Position numbers and translations under genes: made by a program. A stretch of 29,919 nucleotides of DNA from Desulfobulbaceae bacterium UBA5611 (GTDB taxonomy: Bacteria > Desulfobacterota > Desulfobulbia > Desulfobulbales > Desulfocapsaceae), in the NCBI GenBank assembly GCA_002424635.1, contig DIKT01000076.1, positions 1-29,919 of the forward strand, given 5' to 3'. The notes beneath the pieces are model-generated. The model was not told the origin of the DNA, made no database searches, and was given only the letters and a program-made list of their open reading frames with translations. Shown one piece after another: positions 9,331 to 17,436 of the stretch (position 1 is its first letter; every line of letters starts with the position of its first letter).

Positions 9331-9394
9331 GTTACATCCTTTTCCAGAAAACCAGCAATTAAGCTTACGAATTGATATGAAAAATAAAATATGA

Positions 9395-9423
9395 TTTATA
9401 AACCAGAACTAGACAATTATCAA
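9395..9423 (-). promoter_or_regulatory. sigma70-like promoter upstream of gmd
   Basis: Read on the minus strand, TTGATA (-35, 9418-9423) is followed by exactly 17 bp and TATAAA (-10, 9395-9400). Each hexamer matches five of six consensus bases. The element lies in the 127-bp AT-rich gap between the fucose synthase stop and the gmd start. It points into gmd and could drive the block from gmd through wzm, wzt and the methyltransferase. This is a motif match only. Confidence 0.55.
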
Positions 9424-9457
9424 TCCACTATGCACAAAACAGTAGAATAGTCTCCAC

Positions 9458-10432
9458 TTACACCTCAACCATCCCGGTCGAATAATTAAGATAGGTATCA
9501 TGAATACCGTCCGACAAAGAGATAGCTGGTTGCCAGCCTAAAGCCTTTATTCTGCTGACATCAAGCAGTTTTTGCGGAGTACCGTCCGGTTTTGTTTTAT
9601 CCCAGATGATCTCACCGGTAAAGCCGGTGATGCGGCGTATCTTGTGGGCCAGTTCCTGGATGGTGATATCCTTGCCGTAACCAATATTTATTAAAGGGGT
9701 GCCATGGGCTGCAAACGAAGAAAACAGGGTATCCCTATCCATGGACAGTAAAAACCCAATGGCAGCAGCCAGATCATTACAGTGTAAAAACTCCCGGCGT
9801 GCTGTACCGGTACCCCAGAGCACTACCTCTTTCTGCCCGCCCATTTTGGCATCATGCATTTTACGGATCAGAGCCGGCAATACATGGGAATTCTGCAGGC
9901 CATAATGATCCCCCGGTCCGTATAAATTAGTCGGCATTACCGCAAAATAGCTGGTGTTATACTGACGATTATAGGCCTCACACATCTTAATGCCGGCAAT
10001 CTTGGCAATTGCATACGGTTCATTGGTTGGTTCAAGAGGTCCGGTAAGAAGATATTCCTCCTTCATCGGCTGCGAGGCCAATTTAGGGTAGATGCAAGAA
10101 CTGCCGAGAAACAACAGATTTTGTACACCGGCTTGCCATGCCTCATGAATGACATTATTCTGGATGGCCAGATTTTGATAAATAAAATCTGCAGGAAAGG
10201 TCGCGTTTGCCAGAATCCCTCCCACCCGAGCAGCGGCCAGGATGACACAGTCAATTTGTTCCTGTTGAAAAAAAGCACGGACTGCCTGTTGGTCCAGCAG
10301 GTCCAAGTCGGCATGAGAACGAGTCACCAGATTGGCAAAACCCAGCCGTCTCAACCGGTTCATGATGGCCGAACCCACCATGCCGGTATGTCCGGCTATA
10401 TATATTCTTGAACCAGACAGGATGAAGGGCAT
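9458..10432 (-). CDS. fcl: GDP-L-fucose synthase
   Basis: This bifunctional 3,5-epimerase/4-reductase turns GDP-4-keto-6-deoxymannose into GDP-L-fucose using NADPH. Counting from the ATG at 10432 (324 residues), the cofactor loop is GHTGMVG at 14-20. SSCIYP supplies the catalytic Ser and Cys (112, 113), YAIAK gives Y140 and K144, and NLYGPGDHYG and SHVLPA follow as in characterised family members. A TTG codon at 10477 would add 15 residues (an odd MPLQYIVLTQ leader). Neither start has a clear ribosome site, and the ATG gives the normal length with the usual spacing to the Rossmann motif. The gene lies directly upstream of gmd, which supplies its substrate. Confidence 0.95.
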   Translation of the reverse strand: MPFILSGSRIYIAGHTGMVGSAIMNRLRRLGFANLVTRSHADLDLLDQQAVRAFFQQEQIDCVILAAARVGGILANATFPADFIYQNLAIQNNVIHEAWQAGVQNLLFLGSSCIYPKLASQPMKEEYLLTGPLEPTNEPYAIAKIAGIKMCEAYNRQYNTSYFAVMPTNLYGPGDHYGLQNSHVLPALIRKMHDAKMGGQKEVVLWGTGTARREFLHCNDLAAAIGFLLSMDRDTLFSSFAAHGTPLINIGYGKDITIQELAHKIRRITGFTGEIIWDKTKPDGTPQKLLDVSRIKALGWQPAISLSDGIHDTYLNYSTGMVEV

Positions 10433-10499
10433 ATTTTTATTTATGATTTGAGTCAAAACAATATACTGGAGAGGCAAAGGATTTTTATTTAATAAGAAG

Positions 10500-10976
10500 T
10501 TAAAACAAGTGGTTATCTATATTAAGTGCCACACCGAGCACTCGTGAATCTTTATTAAGACCGATTTTCCTGGGACAAAAAACCTTAGACACTGCCAAAT
10601 TAACCTTAATTCTCCGGTTATTCATGGCAGTGACGTCATAACTGAGGTCTTTTGCCCCTGCCTCCGCAAAATGAACGGTCTCGACAACTGCGTTATTAAA
10701 CGACACGGTCAAGGTAAGGCCCTCAGGTTGTTGGCTGTTATATGATTGGGCAACTACTTTTAGATTAATTGTTTTTGTTTTTTCCGGGGCATAATATTCA
10801 GCCTTTTCCGCCATCCACCGCATGGGTATTCCCTTCCAATTTTCCTCAGAATATAAGCCATATTCAACCGGAATCGTCCACGGTTTGCTGCTGACTACAT
10901 TATAGCAAAAACCAATCAGATACAGAGCAAATATAAAATACCCCAGCTTTCTGAATATTGGCTTAATGTTGTCCAT
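10500..10976 (-). CDS. small membrane-anchored protein of unknown function
   Basis: I do not recognise this family. Starting at the ATG at 10976 (158 residues), the protein has a short basic N-terminus, one hydrophobic helix (LGYFIFALYLIGFCYNVV) and an extracytoplasmic, beta-rich domain. That domain contains GIPMRWMAEKAEYY and a later NNRRIKVNLAVSK strand. The W-x-RWM-x-A pattern resembles beta domains at the C-termini of some membrane glycosyltransferases and ligases, but this is only a resemblance. The ribosome site AGGAG, 4-5 nt before this ATG, decides the start; a longer frame opens at 11018. It overlaps the end of the O-antigen ligase-like gene by 14 nt, so the two are probably coupled. 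It could be a periplasmic accessory subunit of that enzyme (inference). Confidence 0.7.
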   Translation of the reverse strand: MDNIKPIFRKLGYFIFALYLIGFCYNVVSSKPWTIPVEYGLYSEENWKGIPMRWMAEKAEYYAPEKTKTINLKVVAQSYNSQQPEGLTLTVSFNNAVVETVHFAEAGAKDLSYDVTAMNNRRIKVNLAVSKVFCPRKIGLNKDSRVLGVALNIDNHLF

Positions 10977-12555
10977 CATTCTCCTGCATTTGCTGGTCAA
11001 GATATTGTCCCTGTGCAATTATTGCGACAATAGACCAAAACAAAAACTGCTGGCTGGCAAGAAGCAATGGGTGGCCAGTCAGCATGGTCATCAGATAAGC
11101 GCCAAGACCATAGAGGAAAGGCTTTACGGCAATTTCCGGTGTTAAGTCTTCCCCTCTTCCCAAGGGAGTTAACTTAGAGAGGTAGAGAGAGGCAAGAATC
11201 AAAAAAAACAAAGATATACCAGGAAGGCCTAACTCTGCCGCCAACTGCAGATAATAATTATGGGCATTTTCCACATAACCCTTGCCCAGAGACTTGTTCT
11301 CATATGAGACATTATACCTGTAAAAATTGCCCGTTCCTACTCCTGTGAACGGAAAATCCTTGACCATTGCCACTGAACGTCCCCACAGTTCGTACCGTAC
11401 AAGCAGATTGTGATCCTTATTGATATTGTTAACATTTAAGAAAGTCCCCAATCTCCACAGCGAGCGGTCACCTGATTTAAGCAAATCCGGAGCAAACAGA
11501 TTACCGATCCCAAAGGCGAAGATAAGAACGAGACAGCAAGAGATGACTATTTTTTTATTTTTTATGGCACTAACAACAATCAATAAAAGGAAAAAAACAC
11601 CTGCCAGCCAAGTCATCCTGGAAAAGGAGTAAACACACAAGACAATGAACACAACCACAAGCAAACTAAGCACAATTTTTTTATAAGGAAAACAAGAGGA
11701 GATTTCTACCAGCTTGGTGATGGCATATTGAGCAAACGAAGTACATCTGCTCCCGCAAGTCTCTGTGGCCCTATTTTGTTCTTCTTCATAGTCAGGAAGA
11801 TTTTTTTTATAGTGAAATAAGAGATAACTAAAAATGATTAACAACAGCACTACATAGCTGCCATATGAATGAGTATCATGAAAAGGTAAACTCAGGGCAA
11901 TATAGTCCTGACCTTTTGCTCGCAAAGAAAAGAACTGAAATAAGGAAAAAAGTATAATAAGGACAGCCTGTACATAAATTACTTTGGTAAAAGCAAGCCA
12001 GGACAGCTTGTCTTTCAATTCTACCTCCAGCATCCTGAAGAGAAATAATCCTTCCAATAAAATAATTGCCGCCTTGATTTGCCATAAATTATCTATCTGA
12101 CTGACGAAAGGAAAATAAGAAAACCAATGAAACCAGGAACGGGAGGGAATGGGGGATTCGGCCACTAGAACTAAAACGAGAAGCAAGTTTAACAAAATAA
12201 TGGCAATTAAGAGCTCAACATAAAAACCACTTAAAGCTAATGGCTGGATCTTTTTTTTCTTCAGTAAATACACAGGTAACCAGGCAAGATAGACCCCTGT
12301 AAAAGCAAGAGAAATATTACCAAACCCATGGAGCAGGCCGAAACCATTTATGAGGGGCACAGCAGCTACAAAAAGCCATAGTCCCCAAAAGGGACTGACC
12401 AAAGTTATAAGAAAGAAAACAGCCACTAAAGAAATTGCTGTTAATAAAGCGGGAGAATGGACGAATATTGAAACAATTTCAAGCAGAAGAATCATATAAA
12501 ATGACACAAAAAGAACCTTTGAAAATGTCTCAAATTTTTTATTGTGTAAAATCAT
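10963..12555 (-). CDS. O-antigen ligase / polymerase family membrane protein (Wzy_C type)
   Basis: About 530 residues with roughly a dozen membrane helices and a large periplasmic loop in the second half. The loop contains the hallmark FPFTGVGTGNFYRYN region and a conserved ENAHNYYLQLAAELG segment. This H-N-x-Y/L-x7-E-x-G pattern is the signature of the Wzy_C (WaaL/O-antigen ligase) family. Such proteins join an undecaprenyl-linked glycan to lipid A-core, or polymerise repeat units, in the periplasm. A TTG at 12570 is possible, but the ATG at 12555 is chosen as the more usual start; neither has a strong ribosome site. The gene is visibly AT-richer than its neighbours. Because this block uses Wzm/Wzt export, a ligase role is more likely than a polymerase role (inference). 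Confidence 0.87.
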   Translation of the reverse strand: MILHNKKFETFSKVLFVSFYMILLLEIVSIFVHSPALLTAISLVAVFFLITLVSPFWGLWLFVAAVPLINGFGLLHGFGNISLAFTGVYLAWLPVYLLKKKKIQPLALSGFYVELLIAIILLNLLLVLVLVAESPIPSRSWFHWFSYFPFVSQIDNLWQIKAAIILLEGLFLFRMLEVELKDKLSWLAFTKVIYVQAVLIILFSLFQFFSLRAKGQDYIALSLPFHDTHSYGSYVVLLLIIFSYLLFHYKKNLPDYEEEQNRATETCGSRCTSFAQYAITKLVEISSCFPYKKIVLSLLVVVFIVLCVYSFSRMTWLAGVFFLLLIVVSAIKNKKIVISCCLVLIFAFGIGNLFAPDLLKSGDRSLWRLGTFLNVNNINKDHNLLVRYELWGRSVAMVKDFPFTGVGTGNFYRYNVSYENKSLGKGYVENAHNYYLQLAAELGLPGISLFFLILASLYLSKLTPLGRGEDLTPEIAVKPFLYGLGAYLMTMLTGHPLLLASQQFLFWSIVAIIAQGQYLDQQMQENDGQH

Positions 12556-12652
12556 ATCGATATTCGTCAAAACCTATTTCGTATTTCAACAATCGTTCAT
12601 CAAACAGAAACGACACTAAGGAATCCCTTTAAATACGAGACTCCATTTTTGG

Positions 12653-13630
12653 TTACAATGATTTATTGCTCAACAGATGTTTCCCTGTACCCGACCACCA
12701 GGATTTGTGCATACTCAGAAAGGGAATCAGCCTTGGCGGCAATAACTGAAAGTGGCAGCCCAATTTATAACCCAGAAGCTTAAGAAGCACTATCCAGAAA
12801 AAAACCGGCAATAACACCCTTTTTCCCTCATTCCGGAGATAAGATACTCCAGATTGGACATATTGCCGACCTCTTCCTTCGGCCCGTCCATAGGTCTCAA
12901 GCAGCCAGCTTTCCGTGACATGCAGCACTCCGATATCAAATGACCGGCGAAATTCCTGTAACCAGCTGTAATTATGAGAATGAAATACCATCGCCTCGGC
13001 CACATAGGCGACTTTATAGCCTCGCATTAATAAACGGCCAACCGTACAGGTATCTTCACCAAAAATCAAACCGCTCTTAAAATAATCAACCTCGGCAAGA
13101 GCAGCCCTACGATAGGCGGCAAAGGAATTTGAGGCAAAGACGGTTTGCAAGCCAAGCCGCTCTCGATCAGTAAAACTGCGGACCATAGATTGCGGTGGAT
13201 AATTAAAAAAACGCAGATGGGCAGCAAGAATGGTGGCATCACGATTGGGCAGCTGACGGCCATAGCTGACAGCAATCATCTCATCTGAGAGCAGGGGTTG
13301 AAGAAGTTTGTCAAGCGCATCAACAGAGACAGGAACAGCATCCTGAGTGAGAAAAATCAGCATATCTCCCCGTGCCTTCCTGGCTATCATAGTGCGGGTA
13401 CCCCCATGATCAAATTCCGCCTGGGGAATAATTATCACTTCCGCACCAAATTCTCTAGCTATGGTGACTGTTTCATCCGCGGAAGAAGAATCCACAACCA
13501 GCAATTCATGAGCACAAACTGTCTGTCGTGACAGCACCACAAGCAGTTTACGTAGATCTGCAGCCCCATTACAGGTTGGAATAATAATCGACAGCAAAGG
13601 TCTATTCTGAGAAGCACAAGTTGGAGACAT
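12653..13630 (-). CDS. family 2 glycosyltransferase, rhamnosyltransferase-like
   Basis: This 325-residue GT-A enzyme starts with LSIIIPTCNGAADLRKLL, has a VDSSSADET nucleotide-binding segment, and contains FDHGGTR followed by LIFLTQDAVP, where the acidic metal site is QDA. FDHGGTR with TQDA is the pattern seen in bacterial rhamnosyltransferases of O-antigen loci. It would transfer a deoxyhexose from a nucleotide donor to a lipid-linked acceptor in the cytoplasm. C-terminal hydrophobic residues (VLLPVFFWIVLLKLLG) may associate with the membrane. It lies 97 bp upstream of the ligase-like gene. Sugar specificity is an inference from the motif. No rhamnose nucleotide (dTDP) genes are seen here, so the donor could be a GDP-deoxyhexose. 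Confidence 0.9.
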   Translation of the reverse strand: MSPTCASQNRPLLSIIIPTCNGAADLRKLLVVLSRQTVCAHELLVVDSSSADETVTIAREFGAEVIIIPQAEFDHGGTRTMIARKARGDMLIFLTQDAVPVSVDALDKLLQPLLSDEMIAVSYGRQLPNRDATILAAHLRFFNYPPQSMVRSFTDRERLGLQTVFASNSFAAYRRAALAEVDYFKSGLIFGEDTCTVGRLLMRGYKVAYVAEAMVFHSHNYSWLQEFRRSFDIGVLHVTESWLLETYGRAEGRGRQYVQSGVSYLRNEGKRVLLPVFFWIVLLKLLGYKLGCHFQLLPPRLIPFLSMHKSWWSGTGKHLLSNKSL

Positions 13631-13706
13631 GAATTCTATTGATATAAAACCGGACTACTACTCAACCTGACTATAAATACAACAGCCTTGCTATTTTATT
13701 ATTGGT

Positions 13707-13913
13707 CTAAGAATTACGGCTAGCCGAAAATTCAGGAACAATGGTTTGAAGCTGAGCCAGCAAATCGGGAACATTTCGAGAGACAGCCGCCTCATCTAGA
13801 CAAACCAGGGCCTGCTGCAACCACTGCCAATCTACCGCCCTGCTCCGAGCCAACAGCAGCTTTTCATGGGTGGTCGTGCAGACCCTCATCCACACTGACG
13901 GTCGAATTCCACA
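13707..13913 (-). pseudogene. C-terminal remnant of a CapD/FlaA1-family nucleotide-sugar dehydratase
   Basis: The open frame gives about 68 residues. It contains THEKLLLARS, then AVDWQWLQQAL and a short helix ending in IVPEF, immediately before the stop. This matches the C-terminal tail of CapD/FlaA1-type UDP-sugar 4,6-dehydratases, which normally read T-E/H-H-x-K-I-x-x-A-R-E, then W, then a helix and IVPEY. The rest of such a protein (about 300-600 residues) is absent, and an in-frame TGA lies just upstream at 13914-13916. I read it as the scar of a deleted gene. The intact 648-residue homologue at 15490 ends differently (DGYKPQCGIMD), so this is not a simple duplicate of it. The stretch 13914-13985 shows nothing further I can identify. 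Confidence 0.6.
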
Positions 13914-13985
13914 TCAATAGCGACCACGCCCTGGATTATCCACCTGCTGCAAACAAGGGTGTCCCCCCTTTTCTTCCAGTAACCT

Positions 13986-15209
13986 TCAGCCATTGATCTT
14001 AACCCGATTCTCTCTCCACCAATTACGACAAAATACCAGCACGAGCGACAGAAACAATCCTAATATCAGACCGCCAGCAAGCACTAGCGCCGGGCGCACC
14101 GTTGATCGGGAGGGAAGTGTGGGGCCGGAGATAAAGCGGCACTTTTCAAGGCAGGTGTTGATCGCACTCTGATTAGCAATCGTAATCTTATTATAGACTT
14201 CCTTCACCACTTCATCAGCCATATTTTCATCCTTGAATACCAGATCCTTGACCGATTCGAGTCCGCGCAACACTGTCTCACCGGATTTTGTCTTATCCAG
14301 CAACGCTACCGCCTGGGTGTAATATTCCTGAAACAACCTCATCTGCTGCTGCTCGCGCCTGGCCTTGAATATCTGCTCCGTGGCCTCCGAGCTCTGCACT
14401 TCCGTCGTAACCAGTTGCGTCACCGGGGATAGGTAGCGCGCGCTCTCCGGGGTGACCGATATCACCTGCTGCGACTGCTGATTTGCCGCGCTCGGATAGC
14501 GGGTAACGATCTGCTTCAGGCCTGCGACCTTACGACCGTATTCTTCCAGTTGCTCATTGCTCTTGATAATCTTATTATCGAGCTCCGTCATCTTTATAGA
14601 AATTTCACTGCTTTTGAGACGTAACTTCTCTAAATAAACCAAATAGACGATACTGTCCAGCGTATAACGGCCCAGCAAACCGACCATTTGCTGCGCAGTC
14701 TGCGGGCTGGTATTCTCGGCATGAATCTGTAACCCAATCACATTATTGCTGCTGTCTTTCGGCTGACCCATCAGGTTTTTTGCGTCCAGCTTGGTAAACG
14801 GATACACCGGTTCAATCAAATTTTCTATGCTGCCGCGCAAGGCAAATATGCGGTGCAGCTCTTCGATGCCGGGGGCGGAATCCAGTTTTTGATCTTGCAC
14901 ATAATCTGCGAATCGTTCACCATCTGCATAGAAAGCGGCAAAGCGTTTGTAATCAGAAAGAGCAATCCCCAGCGGCACCGGAACCTCTTCGACCTCTGTG
15001 GAGGGAAATACACTGCTTAACTGAAAAAAACCTTCGCTCCTGTATTTCGCAGTATAGAGCGTCCCAGCTAGCCCCAACGCCGCCACCAACATGGTAACAA
15101 TCACCACTGTCCAGCGCGAGCGCCAGACAGGTACCACCAAATCCAGCAGGGAAATTTCGATCTCATTCGTGCCGATGTCGTGCTCGTTGGCAGGTTCCTG
15201 TTTCTGCAT
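13986..15209 (-). CDS. wzz: chain length determinant protein (Wzz family)
   Basis: This 407-residue inner-membrane protein has the Wzz layout: a cytoplasmic N-terminus (EIEISLLDLVVPVWR), a first helix (WTVVIVTMLVAALGLAGTLY), a long periplasmic domain with coiled-coil stretches, and a second helix near the C-terminus (VLAGGLILGLFLSLVLVFC). It ends in a short basic tail (NWWRENRVKING). Wzz proteins oligomerise and set the modal length of Wzy-made polymers. That fits the Wzx and EpsG-like Wzy encoded upstream rather than the Wzm/Wzt genes downstream. The usual proline-rich stretch before the second helix is represented by SGPTLPSRSTVRPA. A degenerate copy of its last 25 codons lies just upstream of its start. 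Confidence 0.92.
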   Translation of the reverse strand: MQKQEPANEHDIGTNEIEISLLDLVVPVWRSRWTVVIVTMLVAALGLAGTLYTAKYRSEGFFQLSSVFPSTEVEEVPVPLGIALSDYKRFAAFYADGERFADYVQDQKLDSAPGIEELHRIFALRGSIENLIEPVYPFTKLDAKNLMGQPKDSSNNVIGLQIHAENTSPQTAQQMVGLLGRYTLDSIVYLVYLEKLRLKSSEISIKMTELDNKIIKSNEQLEEYGRKVAGLKQIVTRYPSAANQQSQQVISVTPESARYLSPVTQLVTTEVQSSEATEQIFKARREQQQMRLFQEYYTQAVALLDKTKSGETVLRGLESVKDLVFKDENMADEVVKEVYNKITIANQSAINTCLEKCRFISGPTLPSRSTVRPALVLAGGLILGLFLSLVLVFCRNWWRENRVKING

Positions 15210-15342
15210 ACTATTTTTTCCTTAATAATGAGTCGTAACAAATTGTTTTTACGAAGTTACTGCTACTTTTCCTGTAGCCCCTGTTGCAGGGATAGTCACT
15301 TAAGTTTAGTAGCGCCAGCGTAACCCAACAAACCCTTAATCT

Positions 15343-15420
15343 TCAGCCATAGATCTTGGCCCGATTCTCTTTCCACCAATTGCGAAAAAATACCAGCACG
15401 AACGACAGGAACAGACCGAG
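15343..15420 (-). pseudogene. duplicated 3' end of wzz (remnant)
   Basis: Read on the minus strand, this stretch encodes LGLFLSFVLVFFRNWWKENR, five more residues and a TGA. That is nearly identical to the last 25 residues of the intact wzz gene (LGLFLSLVLVFCRNWWRENR and following), and the DNA is also closely similar. It has no start and no upstream coding part, so it is the 3' scar of a second wzz copy. It lies between decayed palindromic repeats at 15312-15331 and 15426-15466. Confidence 0.8.
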
Positions 15421-15425
15421 TCTGG

Positions 15426-15466
15426 TTGTTGGGTTAACAGTGCTATCGTATCTAACCAAGCCTACG
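15426..15466. repeat. decayed palindromic repeat (TTGTTGGGTTA...TAACC type) with partner half at 15312-15331
   Basis: The plus-strand stretch begins TTGTTGGGTTA and continues through GCTATCG to TAACC and CCTACG. It resembles a degenerate copy of the dispersed GGGTTA...TAACCCAAC hairpin repeats common between genes in proteobacteria. TAACCCAACAA at 15321-15331, preceded by GCGCCAGCG, is an exact inverted match to 15426-15436. The two sit on either side of the wzz remnant. Assignment to a repeat family is from memory of the motif and is tentative. Confidence 0.4.
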
Positions 15467-15489
15467 TTCTAAGGCAACAACGTCCCTCT

Positions 15490-17436
15490 TTATTTTACAA
15501 GGTGGACGGGGGGCTTCCAGGTATCCGCATTCATCTTCTCTTCGAGCGATACCGAAACCCGGTCCATGATCCCGCATTGCGGCTTATAGCCGTCCACCGT
15601 CTCCAGCAGAATCGACCGCACCTTCTGATGGGCAAACTCCCGGCAGGCATCATCCAGGGCCGTCAGAATCAGCTCCAGCTCAGGCCAGGCAGTCATTCGC
15701 TCTTCAGCCCGCATAATCATCGGATGCTCGGTCCCCGCCACATTATCACCCACCAGCAGCTCCTCGTAAAGCTTCTCACCCGGACGCAGTCCGCTAAACT
15801 CGATGGCAATCTCACCATCGGGATTGTCCATATTCCGCACACTCAAGCCGCAGATACGGATCATATTCCGGGCCAGGTCCAGGATCCGTACCGGCTCTCC
15901 CATATCCAGGACAAAGACATCTCCGCCCCGGCCCATGGCCCCGGCCTGGATCACCAGCTGTACGGACTCGGGGATGGTCATGAAATATCGCACCACCTTG
16001 GGATGGGTCACAGTCACCGGGCCGCCCTCCTGAATCTGCCTGCGAAAATGGGGCACAACCGACCCGGACGAACCCAGCACATTGCCGAAACGAACCATGG
16101 TAAACCGGGTTCGTTCTCCCCGGTCGGCCAAGGCCTGCAGGACCAGCTCAGCCATGCGTTTACTGGCCCCCATCACATTGGTGGGCCGCACCGCCTTATC
16201 GGTCGAGATCAGGACAAAGGTCTCCACCCCACCCTCGGCCGCCGCCTCAGCCGACGTCAGAGTACCGAAGACATTATTCCGCACCCCCTCAATGGGATTA
16301 TACTCCACCAGAGGTACATGCTTATAAGCCGCTGCGTGATAGATGGTCTGGACCGCCATGGCCTTGATCACCGCAAGCACCCGCCGTTTATGGGTGACAG
16401 AGCCCAGAATCGGCACAATCTCCAGAGCCAGACCCCAACGCGCCCGCATCTCGGCCTCGATAGTATAGAGGGCAAACTCCGACTGCTCAAAGAGCACCAG
16501 ACGTTTGGCCCCGCCTGCGGCAATCTGCCGGCAGAGTTCAGAACCGATCGACCCCCCGGCCCCGGTGACCATGACGCTTTTGCCGCTAATACAGGAGGCA
16601 AGCAGGTCCTGATGTGGCGGCACTGGATCCCGCCCTAAAAGATCCTCAAGCTCGATTTCCTGGATATTCGTGATGCTGACATTGCCATCCACCAAGACAT
16701 CAAGCGACGGCAGCGACTTGACTTCAACACTGAAGGGTTCGAGCAGACGAAGAATCTCTCTCTTACGCTGCCGCCTCGCCGAAGGCATGGCCAGGAGTAT
16801 CAGATCAACCTGGTATTTTTCCAGTAAACGCTCAATCTCCTGGGGCGCATAAATCGTGAGTCCAGACTGTCGCCGACCCTGCAGCTTCTTGTCATCATCA
16901 ACAAAACAGACCGGCCAAAACTCTGCCGAATTCTGAAAGGCAATGACCATCTGCCGACCAGACGAACCGGCCCCATAAATCAGAACCCGCTTGCCGTTCT
17001 GCCGGCCGCTATACATCCGGGCATAGATCGTCCGAAAGGTCAGGCGACTGCCGCCCAAGAGAAGAAAGGAGACAAGAAGATAAATCACCGGCACCGACCG
17101 GGGAAAGCCTCGAAAGCCAACCGGGAGTAATACGGCAACAAGGATCAGAGACGAGCACAAAGCCCCTATAAAAATCACCCACAGGGCCTCAAGACTGGTA
17201 TAGCGGATAACAGCCCGGTACAGGCCAAGACGGACAAAGACCGGCAGAGACAGCAGGGGCACCAGCCACAGAAGCCAGAAAAAAACATTCCAGAGCGACG
17301 GCCACAGTAATTCCATACGCAAGGATACCGATAGCCAAAGGGCAAAGACCAGCATAATTGCATCAACTGCCAGAAGGACCAATCGCCTTGTATAGTACGA
17401 GGCGTTGACGAGATATCGAACACAAATTTTCTGCAT
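15490..17436 (-). CDS. pglF: membrane UDP-GlcNAc 4,6-dehydratase (PglF/WbpM/CapD family)
   Basis: The 648-residue protein has four N-terminal membrane helices (residues about 18-130) and a degenerate first Rossmann domain with GAGSSGRQ (156-162). A catalytic SDR domain follows, with TGAGGSIGSE (291-300), STDKA (411-415) and NVMGASK (M422, K426). Met in place of the usual Tyr is typical of the large membrane-bound UDP-sugar 4,6-dehydratases. It would make UDP-4-keto-6-deoxy-GlcNAc at the cytoplasmic face of the inner membrane. Its ATG shares one base with the aminotransferase stop (TAATG). With the PglE-, PglD- and PglC-like genes upstream it completes a bacillosamine-type pathway. The substrate is inferred from family and context. 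Confidence 0.93.
   Translation of the reverse strand: MQKICVRYLVNASYYTRRLVLLAVDAIMLVFALWLSVSLRMELLWPSLWNVFFWLLWLVPLLSLPVFVRLGLYRAVIRYTSLEALWVIFIGALCSSLILVAVLLPVGFRGFPRSVPVIYLLVSFLLLGGSRLTFRTIYARMYSGRQNGKRVLIYGAGSSGRQMVIAFQNSAEFWPVCFVDDDKKLQGRRQSGLTIYAPQEIERLLEKYQVDLILLAMPSARRQRKREILRLLEPFSVEVKSLPSLDVLVDGNVSITNIQEIELEDLLGRDPVPPHQDLLASCISGKSVMVTGAGGSIGSELCRQIAAGGAKRLVLFEQSEFALYTIEAEMRARWGLALEIVPILGSVTHKRRVLAVIKAMAVQTIYHAAAYKHVPLVEYNPIEGVRNNVFGTLTSAEAAAEGGVETFVLISTDKAVRPTNVMGASKRMAELVLQALADRGERTRFTMVRFGNVLGSSGSVVPHFRRQIQEGGPVTVTHPKVVRYFMTIPESVQLVIQAGAMGRGGDVFVLDMGEPVRILDLARNMIRICGLSVRNMDNPDGEIAIEFSGLRPGEKLYEELLVGDNVAGTEHPMIMRAEERMTAWPELELILTALDDACREFAHQKVRSILLETVDGYKPQCGIMDRVSVSLEEKMNADTWKPPVHLVK

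Noticed and set aside
15502..16638. Long plus-strand frame of 378 codons
   Set aside because: It is antisense to the well-supported CapD/PglF gene, has His/Gln/Arg-rich unnatural composition and no recognisable motif.
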